Shown here in pieces: positions 1 to 9,580 of a stretch of DNA of 64,000 nt (positions are counted from its first letter, which is position 1; every line of letters begins with the position of its first letter). The notes beneath the pieces are model-generated. The model did not search any database. It had not been told where the DNA came from and saw only the letters and a program-made list of their open reading frames with translations. The DNA lies in NCBI RefSeq assembly GCF_003952165.1, contig NZ_RXFT01000002.1, positions 124,001-188,000 on the forward strand, written 5' to 3'. Source of the DNA: Variovorax guangxiensis. GTDB taxonomy: Bacteria; Pseudomonadota; Gammaproteobacteria; Burkholderiales; Burkholderiaceae_C. The position numbers and the translations under genes are program-made.

Positions 1-457
1 TGAGGTATTGGCGCAGCGCGTCGTTGAGTTGTTCGACGGCGCCCAGCGCCACCACGGCACGCTCGGCCCTGCGCGCCACCGTGCGGCACACATGCGCGAG
101 CGAGGCCGCGCGTGTGCCGGCGGGCAGGATGAATTCAGCCAGGCGCGGCAGCGCGGCGTTGTGTTCGGCGAGCGCGTTGTCGAGCTGCAGCAGGGCCTCG
201 GACTTCAGCAGCGTGAAGCCCGGCATCGACAGCTCGCCGCCAAGGTTGAAGAGCTGGTGCTGCACATCGACCAGCAGCTCGCGCACGGGCTCGGGCATAG
301 GCTCGCACAGCAGCACGCTGATGTTCGAGTTGAGTTCGTCCACGTCGCCCATCGCGTGCACGCGCAGGTTGTCCTTCGACACGCGCGTGTTGTCGCCGAG
401 GCCGGTAGTGCCGTCGTCGCCCGTTCGGGTGGCGATCTGGGAAAGTCGGTTGCCCAT
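1..457 (-). CDS. Cob(I)yrinic acid a,c-diamide adenosyltransferase, PduO type (3' part cut off by window edge)
   Basis: Enzyme that transfers the adenosyl group of ATP to cob(I)alamin, making coenzyme B12 in the cytosol. About 152 residues are visible; the C-terminus lies outside the window. The N-terminal ATP-binding signature TRTGDDGTTGLGDN (residues 9-22) is the hallmark of the PduO family, followed by the helical-bundle sequence DELNSNISVLL and, further on, FILPAGTRAASLAHVCRTV and ARRAER, which match the family's conserved C-terminal ATP/cobalamin region. The start at 457 is preceded by AGGAG at a good distance. It lies 19 nt downstream of the DinB-like gene, so the two are probably cotranscribed. 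Family assignment is firm. Confidence 0.9.
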   Translation of the reverse strand, partial: MGNRLSQIATRTGDDGTTGLGDNTRVSKDNLRVHAMGDVDELNSNISVLLCEPMPEPVRELLVDVQHQLFNLGGELSMPGFTLLKSEALLQLDNALAEHNAALPRLAEFILPAGTRAASLAHVCRTVARRAERAVVALGAVEQLNDALRQYL

Positions 458-476
458 GGGCGCTCCTGCTTCTTTC

Positions 477-977
477 TTACTGCGCGACGGTCGATGCGTC
501 GATCTTGCCCGCCAGCCATTGCAGACCGGCGAGGTGCTGCTGGTCATGGCTGCAGAGGTAGTGGATGAGGCTGCGCATCGTGAGCGGGCCGTAGCCTTCG
601 AACACTGCCGTGCGCGCGAGCTGTGCGTCGCTCAGGCTGGAGATGATCTCCATCGTCTGCGCGCGCGCCATGCGGAAATCGGCCAGCACCTGCGCCGCAT
701 CGGCCGCTCCGTAGTTGCGCTCGATGGCCAGCGGCTCGCTGTCGATGGATGCGAGCGTGGGATGCGATTCGGCCAGCGTGCGCCGGAAGCGCACGTGGTA
801 GCCCTCGATCTCGATGTCGCGCACATGGCAGAGCTGCTCGATGGCGGTGAAGGCCTCGCTGGGCACGCCTTCCCACGAAGGCGGCGTCCAGTGCCTGAAG
901 GCGAAGGGAATGGCCGCGTAGTGGGCCTCCAGCTGCGAGGGGAAGGCCGCAAGGGCGCTGAGTGTGGTGGGGTTCAT
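477..977 (-). CDS. DinB-family protein (putative metal-dependent hydrolase/transferase fold)
   Basis: A 166-residue four-helix DinB/YfiT-like protein of unknown specific reaction. The family normally binds a divalent metal with three histidines. Candidates seen here are the His in CHVRDIE (about residue 50) and the two in HDQQHL (about residues 144-148). Members are often bacillithiol/mycothiol/glutathione-linked thiol transferases, but the substrate here cannot be read from sequence. It starts 73 nt from the divergently transcribed FAD oxidase and is followed closely by the adenosyltransferase gene. Confidence 0.85.
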   Translation of the reverse strand: MNPTTLSALAAFPSQLEAHYAAIPFAFRHWTPPSWEGVPSEAFTAIEQLCHVRDIEIEGYHVRFRRTLAESHPTLASIDSEPLAIERNYGAADAAQVLADFRMARAQTMEIISSLSDAQLARTAVFEGYGPLTMRSLIHYLCSHDQQHLAGLQWLAGKIDASTVAQ

Positions 978-1050
978 GTTTTTCCGAAGCGCATTATGGT
1001 GCTCGCTCCGTAGAATGGCCGATCACCCCCACCCCGCCAGGAGACAGCCG

Positions 1051-2475
1051 ATGAACGCCCCGACCCAAACCTCGCACCTGATGCCGGAGCTTCATCTGCG
1101 CGACGTCCCCGAGAGCCTGATCGAGGCGCTGAAGGCACGCTTCGGCGCCAACTGTTCCACGGCGATGGCGGTGCGCACGCAGCACGGCCGCGACGAGTCT
1201 TCCTTCGACGCGCCGCCCCCCTCCGCCGTGGTGTTCGCCGAGAGCACGCAGGATGTTGCAGACGCGGTGAAGCTCGCGAGCGAGCACAGCGTGCCGGTCA
1301 TTCCCTTCGGCGTGGGCTCCTCGCTCGAAGGCCACCTGCTGGCGGTGCAGGGCGGCATCAGCATCGACGTCTCGCGCATGAACAAGGTGCTGTCGGTGAA
1401 TGCCGACGACCTCACGGTGACGGTGCAGCCCGGCGTCACGCGCAAGCAGCTCAACGAAGAGATCAAGAGCACGGGCCTGTTCTTCCCCATCGACCCGGGC
1501 GCCGACGCCTCCATCGGCGGCATGACGGCCACGCGCGCCAGCGGCACGAACGCGGTGCGCTACGGCACGATGCGCGAGAACGTGCTGGCGCTCGAAGTGG
1601 TGACGGCCGCGGGCGAAGTCATCCGCACCGGCACGCGCGCGAAGAAGTCGTCGGCCGGCTATGACCTCACGCGCCTCATGGTGGGCAGCGAGGGCACGCT
1701 GGGCGTGGTCACCGAGATCACGCTGCGCATCTACCCGCTGCCCGAGGCGGTGTCCGCGGCGATCTGCTCGTTCCCGAGCATCGAGGCCGCGGTGCGCACC
1801 ACCATCGAAACCATCCAGCTCGGCGTGCCGATCGCGCGCGTGGAGCTGATCGACGTGAACACGGTGCGCATGGTGAACGCCTACGCCAAGCTGAACCTGC
1901 GCGAGGAACCGATGCTGCTGATGGAGTTCCACGGCTCGCCCGCCGGCGTGAAGGAGCAGGCCGAGACGGTGCAGGAGCTCGCGAGCGGCCACGGCGGCAA
2001 TGCCTTCGAGTGGGCGAGCACGCCGGAAGAGCGCACGCGGCTGTGGACGGCGCGGCACAACAGCTACTTCGCGGCGGTGCAGTCGCGTCCCGGCTGCCGC
2101 GTGATCTCGACCGACACCTGCGTGCCGATCTCGCGCCTGGCCGACTGCCTGCTCGACTCGGTGGCCGAGGCCGATGCCAGCGGCATCCCCTACTTCCTCG
2201 TCGGCCACGTGGGCGACGGCAACTTCCACTTCGGCTACCTGCTCGACCCGAACATCCCCGAGGAGCGCGTGAAGGCCGAGGAGCTGAACCACGCGCTGGT
2301 GAGCCGCGCGCTGGCGCTCGAAGGCACCTGCACCGGCGAGCACGGCGTGGGGCTGCACAAGATGGAGTTCCTGGTGAACGAGGCGGGCACGGGCGCCATC
2401 GACATGATGCGCACGATCAAGCGCGCGCTCGATCCGAAGAACATCATGAATCCGGGGAAGATCTTCAGCCTCTGA
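1051..2475 (+). CDS. FAD-binding oxidase, D-lactate dehydrogenase (cytochrome)/glycolate oxidase GlcD family
   Basis: A 474-residue flavoprotein that probably oxidises a D-2-hydroxy acid (D-lactate, glycolate or D-2-hydroxyglutarate) and passes electrons to cytochrome c or another carrier. The N-terminal half is a PCMH FAD-binding domain with PFGVGSSLEGH and the long IDPGADASIGGM segment. The C-terminal half has the metal/substrate motif GHVGDGNFHF and ends with the typical GEHGVGLHK and LDPKNIMNPGKIF. The ATG at 1051 follows AGGAGACAGCCG, a good ribosome binding site; an upstream in-frame ATG at 964 would add 29 unconserved residues. It is followed by a strong terminator. Which hydroxy acid is used is not clear. 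Confidence 0.88.
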   Translation: MNAPTQTSHLMPELHLRDVPESLIEALKARFGANCSTAMAVRTQHGRDESSFDAPPPSAVVFAESTQDVADAVKLASEHSVPVIPFGVGSSLEGHLLAVQGGISIDVSRMNKVLSVNADDLTVTVQPGVTRKQLNEEIKSTGLFFPIDPGADASIGGMTATRASGTNAVRYGTMRENVLALEVVTAAGEVIRTGTRAKKSSAGYDLTRLMVGSEGTLGVVTEITLRIYPLPEAVSAAICSFPSIEAAVRTTIETIQLGVPIARVELIDVNTVRMVNAYAKLNLREEPMLLMEFHGSPAGVKEQAETVQELASGHGGNAFEWASTPEERTRLWTARHNSYFAAVQSRPGCRVISTDTCVPISRLADCLLDSVAEADASGIPYFLVGHVGDGNFHFGYLLDPNIPEERVKAEELNHALVSRALALEGTCTGEHGVGLHKMEFLVNEAGTGAIDMMRTIKRALDPKNIMNPGKIFSL

Positions 2476-2494
2476 TTCCGCGCAGCACTCAACG

Positions 2495-2532
2495 AAAAAG
2501 CCCGGGGCTCTTGCGAGCCGCCGGGCTTTTTG
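2495..2532 (+). terminator. Rho-independent terminator after the FAD oxidase
   Basis: An 11-bp inverted repeat AAAAAGCCCGG / CCGGGCTTTTT with a 15-nt centre, 20 nt after the stop codon and ending in a T run. The A run on the other side could let it act for the convergent CsgG-like gene as well. Confidence 0.85.
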
Positions 2533-2555
2533 TTGTGCGATGACCGATCGATCGA

Positions 2556-3452
2556 TCAGTTGCTGCGGCGACGGGCTGGTGCCTTCTCTGCCGGCACGTA
2601 GGTCTGCGAGGGTGCCGCACCACCGTCCACGCCCAGGCGGCCGCCGCCGCCGAGGCCCTGGCCACGCACGGTCTGCGCCTTGTAGTTGCGCAGCGAGCGG
2701 ACCATCTGGTTGAAGGCGTCCATGAAGGCCGCGGCGATCACCTTGCCCTGGGCGGTGTTGGTGTAGCCACCGAGGCCGCCGCCCGCGCTGCGGCCAGCGA
2801 GTGCACCGAAGGCGCCGAAGTCGGTCTTGGAGGCGCTGCCTTCGGAAGCGGCAACCTGCACACCGGAGCGGTTGTCGATCAGGGTCAACATCGCGCTGGC
2901 TTCCTTGGTCTGCATGCTGCCGCCCAGGGCTGCGAGCGCACGACCACGGCCGCCACCCACCAGGCCGCCGAGCGCGCCGCCGACGCCGCCAGCGTCGCTG
3001 TTGCTGAACACGATTTCGGGCGACAGGCCGTAATCGGAAGCGACCATCTGGCCGCGGCCGAAGTTGCTGCCGCCGCGCATTTCGCCCGACTGCATCAGCG
3101 CGCGTTCGCGCGTCATGGCATTCATGCCTGCAGCGCCGCGTTCGACCACGATGAAGCAGTTCGATTGCTGCACCAGCAGGCGCAGCAGGTTGGCCGTGGG
3201 AGGCAGGCGGTATTCGCCGGTGAGGATGGTGTACCAGCCCGCGTTCTGGTTCTCGATCAGGGAGACGGTGCCGAGCGGCGATTCGCAGCGCTCGAGCTGG
3301 CTGCTGGCGTTGTCGGTGGCGCCACCCGCCGCGCTGCCGGTGGCCATGGTCTTGGCCGACTGGCTGCCCATTTGCATGTCGGTCGTGGCGCAACCGGTGA
3401 GAAGAAGTGCGCCGGCGGCGATGGCCGCGAGCGGAAACCTGGTGAGCTGCAT
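2556..3452 (-). CDS. CsgG/HfaB-family outer-membrane lipoprotein
   Basis: A 298-residue predicted lipoprotein. The N-terminus is a signal peptide ending in the lipobox LLTGCA, so the mature protein starts at about Cys21. The rest resembles the CsgG curli-secretion pore family (E. coli CsgG has 277 residues), with the conserved stretch of variable-number duplications in a Gly-rich middle (GGVGGALGGLVGGGRGRA) and a C-terminal helix region AAFMDAFNQMVRSLRN. No curlin gene (csgA/B) is near, so this may be one of the stand-alone CsgG-like proteins of unknown cargo. It sits 118 nt downstream of parB and reads the same way, but has its own signal peptide and probably its own promoter. Confidence 0.8.
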   Translation of the reverse strand: MQLTRFPLAAIAAGALLLTGCATTDMQMGSQSAKTMATGSAAGGATDNASSQLERCESPLGTVSLIENQNAGWYTILTGEYRLPPTANLLRLLVQQSNCFIVVERGAAGMNAMTRERALMQSGEMRGGSNFGRGQMVASDYGLSPEIVFSNSDAGGVGGALGGLVGGGRGRALAALGGSMQTKEASAMLTLIDNRSGVQVAASEGSASKTDFGAFGALAGRSAGGGLGGYTNTAQGKVIAAAFMDAFNQMVRSLRNYKAQTVRGQGLGGGGRLGVDGGAAPSQTYVPAEKAPARRRSN

Positions 3453-3570
3453 GGTGGACTACTCCCTCTGTTTGTTCAGAGAACTGGGGTTGGAAAAACC
3501 AGCGGTCGAGGATACGCGCAAAGGATTGCAGGAATCAATCAAACGAATGCCGGAGCCCCGATTCACAACA

Positions 3571-4542
3571 CTAGGCCGTTCGGCGGATGCGTTCGATCAG
3601 TCCGTTGAGCGCATCGATGGAGCCGAAGTGGATCGCGAGCTCGCCGCTTTCCTCGACGCGGCCGCCGCGCTTGGTGCGCTTCTTGATGCGGACCTCGACC
3701 TCGGCCGTGAGCAGGTCGGCCAGTTCTTCCTCGACGCGCAGCAGGTCGCGCGACTTCTCGCCGTCGTTGCTGCGGCGCGAGGGCGTGAGCGTGAACTCGG
3801 CCGCGAGCTTCTTCACCAGCGACTCGGCCTCGCGCACCGACATCTTCTTGGCCGCGATCTGGTTGGCGGCCGTGATCTGGGTGCCGCGGTCGAGCGACAG
3901 CAACGCGCGGGCATGGCCCATGTCGATGTCGCCGGCCATCAGCATCTGCTGCGCGGGCTCGGCCAGGTTGAGCAGCCGCAGCAGATTGCTGGCCGCACTG
4001 CGCGAGCGGCCCACGGCCTGCGCCGCCTGCTCGTGAGTGAGCCCAAACTCGGTCACCAGGCGTTGCAAACCTTGGGCCTCTTCGAGCGGATTGAGATCCT
4101 CGCGCTGGATGTTCTCGATGAGCGACATCGCCGCAGCGGCCTCGTTGGGCACGTCGCGCACCAGCACTGGCACGCTGTCGAGGCCGGCGAGCTTCGCGGC
4201 ACGGAAGCGCCGCTCGCCCGCGATGATTTCGTACTCGGCGTTCTTGGCCGCGGCCGATTCGGGATCGAGCCGGCGCACCAGGATCGGCTGCATGATGCCC
4301 TGCACCTTGATGCTCTCGGCCAGCTCGTAGAGCGCGCCCTCGTCCATGCGCGTGCGCGGCTGGTAGACGCCGGCGACCATCTGGTCGAGCATCAGCGTGC
4401 TCGGGTTGCGTTGCGCGCCGCCCTCCTCCGCATCGTTGGCGCTGCCACTGCCGCCGCCTGTGTTGTCGGCGGATGGGGCGGCCGTCGGGCCCAGCAGCGC
4501 TTCGAGGCCGCGGCCCAGTCCCTTGGGTTTCTTGGTCGCCAT
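3571..4542 (-). CDS. parB: Chromosome-partitioning CTPase ParB
   Basis: A 323-residue ParB/Spo0J/Noc-family protein that loads on parS sites, binds CTP and slides as a clamp to build the partition complex moved by ParA. It starts MATKKPKGLGRGLEALL, the basic ParA-stimulating N-terminus. The CTP-binding domain contains GERRFRAAKLAG and ENIQREDLNPLEEAQG. A helix-turn-helix follows (THEQAAQAVGRSRSAASNLL) and the C-terminal dimer domain ends IERIRRTA. The ATG at 4542 shares one base with the stop of the upstream hydrolase gene. A longer upstream in-frame start (4695) would lack homology. Cognate parS sites lie at 6889 and 7958. Confidence 0.97.
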   Translation of the reverse strand: MATKKPKGLGRGLEALLGPTAAPSADNTGGGSGSANDAEEGGAQRNPSTLMLDQMVAGVYQPRTRMDEGALYELAESIKVQGIMQPILVRRLDPESAAAKNAEYEIIAGERRFRAAKLAGLDSVPVLVRDVPNEAAAAMSLIENIQREDLNPLEEAQGLQRLVTEFGLTHEQAAQAVGRSRSAASNLLRLLNLAEPAQQMLMAGDIDMGHARALLSLDRGTQITAANQIAAKKMSVREAESLVKKLAAEFTLTPSRRSNDGEKSRDLLRVEEELADLLTAEVEVRIKKRTKRGGRVEESGELAIHFGSIDALNGLIERIRRTA

Positions 4543-5087
4543 CAGTTCTTTTCTTTCGAGATTTCGTTCAGGAGTTTCCGGCCCTCGGGCCAGTCGCCCA
4601 GGCCCGATTCGGCATTCAGATGACCGCCCGCGCCGGCATCGATGAAGCGCGCGCCCCAGTCGGCGGCAAGTTGCCGGGAGCGCGAGGCTTCGCAATAAGG
4701 ATCGTCATTGGCGGCGATCAGCACCGCCGGGAACGGCAGCGGCTTGCGCACGATGGGCGCCCAGCCGGGAATCTGCTGGCGCAGGTTGTCGCTCTCCACG
4801 TCTCCGGGTGCGACCAGCAGCGCGCCGCGCACCTTGTGCGTGTTGCGCGAATGCGCGGCCCAGGCGGCAACGAGGATGCAGCCCAGGCTGTGCGCCGCGA
4901 AGACCACCTGGCCGGGCGATGCCAGCACTTCTTCTTCGAGCCGTGCGGACCAGTCGCCGCGCAGCGGGCGCATCCACTCGTGCTGCTCGACGCGGTGATC
5001 GCCATGGACCGATTCCCAGCGGGTCTGCCAATGGCCGGGGCCGCTGTTCTGCCAACCGGGCAGCAGCAGGATGCGAGGCTCTGTCAT
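4542..5087 (-). CDS. RBBP9/YdeN-family alpha/beta hydrolase between parA and parB
   Basis: A 181-residue serine hydrolase of the RBBP9/YdeN family, substrate unknown. Visible signatures are LLPGWQNSGPGHWQTRWE at the N-terminus, the nucleophile elbow AHSLGC (a GxSxG variant with Ala first), and GGHLNAESG with the catalytic His near the C-terminus. It is translationally coupled to parB (one-base overlap) and starts 43 nt after parA, so it is part of the same transcript. Nothing in the sequence ties its activity to chromosome partitioning. Confidence 0.9.
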   Translation of the reverse strand: MTEPRILLLPGWQNSGPGHWQTRWESVHGDHRVEQHEWMRPLRGDWSARLEEEVLASPGQVVFAAHSLGCILVAAWAAHSRNTHKVRGALLVAPGDVESDNLRQQIPGWAPIVRKPLPFPAVLIAANDDPYCEASRSRQLAADWGARFIDAGAGGHLNAESGLGDWPEGRKLLNEISKEKN

Positions 5088-5088
5088 T

Positions 5089-5107
5089 TGCTACGGATTT
5101 GATAGCA
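5089..5107. repeat. Copy 1 of a dispersed GCTA...TAGC palindromic repeat
   Basis: TGCTACGGATTTGATAGCA, in the 42-nt gap between parA and the hydrolase gene. It is the most divergent of five similar elements in this window (9549, 41137, 52436, 53791), all with a short stem GCTAT/ATAGC around a T-rich centre. Confidence 0.55.
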
Positions 5108-5129
5108 CCCTGCGGGTCGCAAGCGGCCG

Positions 5130-6050
5130 TCAGGCATTGTTCTCACTTGTCGAGTCGGTAGCCGGCGCGGCCGCCGGCGCCATGACGTCGTCGGGAATCG
5201 GCAGGTCCGGCGTAATGCGCGCAACCGGTGCGATCGGCGGAGCCACCGCGCCGGAGGCAAAGGCGCTCGCGGGCGGCATCTTGTCGACCAGTTCCTGCGC
5301 GAAGGCGATGAAGGCCTGGCTGCCGCGCGCGGCCGGGTCGAACACCACGCCGGGCAGCCCGTAGCTCGGCGCTTCGGCCAGCCGTACGTTGCGCGGGATG
5401 ACGGTGTCGAACACCTTGTCGCCGAAGTGGGACTTGAGCTGCTCGCTCACCTGCTGCTGCAGCGTGATGCGCGGATCGAACATCACGCGCAGCAGGCCGA
5501 TGATCTGCAGGTTCTTGTTGAGGTTGGCGTGCACCTGCTTGATGGTGTTGACCAGGTCGGTCAGGCCTTCGAGCGCGAAGTACTCGCACTGCATCGGCAC
5601 GATCACGCCGTGGGCGGCGCACAGCCCGTTCAGCGTCAGCAGGCTCAGGCTGGGCGGGCAGTCGATCAGCACGAAGTCGTACTCGGCACCGACGGCCGCC
5701 AGCGCGGTGCGCAGGCGCTTCTCGCGGCGGTCGAGCGCGACCATTTCGACTTCGGCACCCGCCAGTTCTCGGTTGGCGCCCAGCACGTCGTAGCCGCAAC
5801 CGCCTTCCACCAGCTTGTCGGCCTTGACCCGCGCCTCGGCCACCGAGGCCGATTCGAGCAGCACGTCGTACACCGTCAACTCCAGCTCGCGCTTGTCGAT
5901 GCCCGAACCCATGGTGGCATTGCCCTGCGGGTCGAGGTCGATCATCAACACGCGCTGGCCTACCTTTGCCAGACCGGCGGCGAGATTGACGGTGGTGGTG
6001 GTCTTGCCGACGCCGCCCTTCTGGTTGGCGATGCAGAAAATCTTGGCCAT
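5130..6050 (-). CDS. parA: Chromosome-partitioning ATPase ParA (Soj)
   Basis: A 306-residue deviant Walker-A ATPase that binds DNA as an ATP dimer and drives segregation of ParB-parS complexes. The P-loop KGGVGKTT is at residues 11-18, followed by DLDPQGNATMGSG, and the Walker B/switch region DCPPSLSLLTLNGL. Typical chromosomal ParA proteins are about 255 residues; here the last 45 or so residues are a Pro/Ala-rich acidic extension ending STSENNA that is not part of the fold. The gene follows lysE by 22 nt and precedes the hydrolase-parB pair. Confidence 0.97.
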   Translation of the reverse strand: MAKIFCIANQKGGVGKTTTTVNLAAGLAKVGQRVLMIDLDPQGNATMGSGIDKRELELTVYDVLLESASVAEARVKADKLVEGGCGYDVLGANRELAGAEVEMVALDRREKRLRTALAAVGAEYDFVLIDCPPSLSLLTLNGLCAAHGVIVPMQCEYFALEGLTDLVNTIKQVHANLNKNLQIIGLLRVMFDPRITLQQQVSEQLKSHFGDKVFDTVIPRNVRLAEAPSYGLPGVVFDPAARGSQAFIAFAQELVDKMPPASAFASGAVAPPIAPVARITPDLPIPDDVMAPAAAPATDSTSENNA

Positions 6051-6072
6051 GTGAGTACCGGGGATCGATCGA

Positions 6073-6687
6073 TCAGCGCGAGATTGCGAGCTTGACGCCG
6101 AAGGCGATCAGGAAGCTGCCGGCAAGCTTTTCGAGCGTGGTGGAAATGCGGGGATTCGCGCGGATACGCTCGGCCAGGAAGTGCGTGAGCAGCGTCGAGG
6201 TCAGGCCGTACAGGAACGTCAGCGCGGCGATGGTCACGGCCATCGCGCCAAAAGTGATCAGGCCCTGGTGCCGGGCCGGGTCCACGAACAGCGGGAAGAA
6301 GGCCATGTAGAACACGATCGCCTTCGGATTCAGCAGCGTGATCGTGAATGCCTGGCGCATGAAGTGGCTGGGCTTGATGTTGAGGATAGGGGCCGAGCCG
6401 GGCTTCGCCATCAGCATCTTGATGCCCATCCAGGCCAGATAGGCTGCGCCCAGCCATTGCACTGCCTTGAACGCAGCCGGGTAGGCAGCCATGACGGCCG
6501 ACACGCCGGCCACCGCTGCCCAGAGGAGGAACTGGTCGCCGACGATCACCCCGGCCGTCGCGGCGAGACCGCCACGGATGCCGCCCTTGCTGGTCGAGGT
6601 GATCAGCGCGAGATTGCCCGGACCGGGAATCAGGAGGAACAGGATGATGGCGGCGACGAATGCGCCGTAGTCAGCGATGCCGAACAT
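6073..6687 (-). CDS. LysE/RhtB-family amino-acid exporter
   Basis: A 204-residue inner-membrane exporter with the family pattern: N-terminal LIPGPGNLALI (the LysE PGP motif), then hydrophobic segments AATAGVIVGDQFLLWAAVAG, WLGAAYLAWMGIKML, and LNPKAIVFYMAFFPLFV, consistent with six helices. The start at 6687 (MFGIADYG) places the first helix correctly; an upstream GTG/ATG would add 30 polar residues. It is embedded between rsmG and parA on the same strand, an insertion in the otherwise common rsmG-parA order. Substrate not deducible. Confidence 0.9.
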   Translation of the reverse strand: MFGIADYGAFVAAIILFLLIPGPGNLALITSTSKGGIRGGLAATAGVIVGDQFLLWAAVAGVSAVMAAYPAAFKAVQWLGAAYLAWMGIKMLMAKPGSAPILNIKPSHFMRQAFTITLLNPKAIVFYMAFFPLFVDPARHQGLITFGAMAVTIAALTFLYGLTSTLLTHFLAERIRANPRISTTLEKLAGSFLIAFGVKLAISR

Positions 6688-6812
6688 GGGTTTGCCTCGA
6701 AAAAGCGAGCCAGGAAGGAGACCAGAGGGAGGCATCGAGTCTAAGCGAGCACACTGCCGCGAAGATCGTTCGGACACCGGCTTTTACCGGTGTCGCCCCC
6801 TCTTTTCGTGAA

Positions 6813-7462
6813 TCAGGCGCCGATTTCGGCAGGAGCCTTGCGTGCCCAGACAATGCAGCGCTCGGCATCCAAGCCCGGAACCGTCAGTTGTTCCACGTGA
6901 AACACAGACACGCCCTTGGGCAATACAGCGAGTTCGTCGGTCGGTACCTTGCCCTTCATGGCGAGCCAGACACCGCCGGGTGCGAGCAGATTCATCGAGC
7001 CGTTGAAGAAATCGGGCAGCGATGCGAAAGCGCGGGAGCTGATGATTTCATAGCTGCCGACCAGCGATTCGACCCGGGCATGCAGCCCGCGAAGGTTCGG
7101 CAGTTCCAGTTCACCTGCGACCTGCTGGACAAATGCGGCCTTCTTGGCCACCGCATCAAGGCAACTCACTTCAAGATCGGGTCGCATGATCGCGATCACC
7201 ACCCCAGGCAAGCCGCCACCGGAACCCACATCCAGCAGCTTCCCCTTCCCTGCCCATTCGCGCCGCAGCGGCGCGACCGCCGCGAGACTGTCGAGCAGGT
7301 GGTGCGTCAGCACGCTTGCCGGATCGCGCAGCGCCGTGAGGTTGTAGACCTTGTTCCACTTGAGCATCAGCGTGCCGTACGCCAACAGCCGTTCGGCCTG
7401 GGAATCGGACAGCGCCACGCCCATGTCGGCCGCGCCTGCGCGCAGCGTGTCGATCGGCGCCG

Positions 7463-7466
<4 letters not shown>
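6813..7466 (-). CDS. rsmG: 16S rRNA (guanine527-N7)-methyltransferase RsmG (GidB)
   Basis: A 217-residue SAM-dependent methyltransferase that makes m7G527 in 16S rRNA; loss in other bacteria gives low-level streptomycin resistance. The SAM-binding motif [17 protein letters not shown] is clear, followed by [18 protein letters not shown] and [11 protein letters not shown]. The start overlaps the mnmG stop by 4 nt (ATGA), so translation is coupled. A parS site lies inside the coding sequence near the 3' end. Confidence 0.96.
6889..6904. other. parS centromere site 1 (inside rsmG)
   Basis: TGTTCCACGTGAAACA. This 16-mer is identical to the classic Bacillus parS sequence and differs by one base from a perfect palindrome. 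It is about 2.3 kb from parB, which encodes the binding protein. Confidence 0.95.
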
Positions 7467-9406
<1,940 letters not shown>

Positions 9407-9442
9407 TTGAAAATGGGGAGCGCACAACTGACGCGTGCGCGG

Positions 9443-9484
9443 CGCAAAAGGGGCACCGATTTTAATCGGCCGCACCCTTTTGCG
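9443..9484. repeat. Nested inverted repeat in the mnmG upstream region
   Basis: Outer arms CGCAAAAGGG (9443-9452) and CCCTTTTGCG (9475-9484) are perfectly complementary and enclose an inner arm pair CCGATT/AATCGG (9456-9469). The structure lies 37-78 nt upstream of the mnmG start codon, where an operator or leader hairpin would be expected. Confidence 0.6.
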
Positions 9485-9491
9485 TCCCTTG

Positions 9492-9500
9492 TGTGGATAA
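9492..9500 (-). promoter_or_regulatory. Single exact DnaA box upstream of mnmG
   Basis: TGTGGATAA, the exact complement of the TTATCCACA consensus. It is isolated, so it may be a DnaA-responsive site for the mnmG operon rather than part of an origin. Confidence 0.5.
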
Positions 9501-9548
9501 GCTGGGAGAGCGACGCCTAAGGGCTGCCTCCAAGGCCGGTCCTCGATA

Positions 9549-9573
9549 GTTTGCTATTATTTTTATAGCAAAC
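9549..9573. repeat. Copy 2 of the dispersed GCTAT...ATAGC palindromic repeat
   Basis: GTTTGCTAT and ATAGCAAAC form 9-bp arms around an AT-only centre, the longest and most perfect copy in the window. It lies between mnmG and the convergent 3' side of the transglutaminase-like gene, 8 nt from that gene's stop. Confidence 0.75.
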
Positions 9574-9580
9574 AAATCAA

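Noticed and set aside
994..3393. A 799-residue minus-strand open frame across the FAD oxidase and CsgG-like genes
   Set aside because: It overlaps two well-supported genes in other frames, is Arg/Ala/His-rich and matches no family; a high-GC shadow frame.
9407..9580. Region upstream of mnmG considered as the replication origin, as in E. coli
   Set aside because: Only one DnaA box and no trio array or box cluster were found; the 27.7-28.2 kb gap fits far better.
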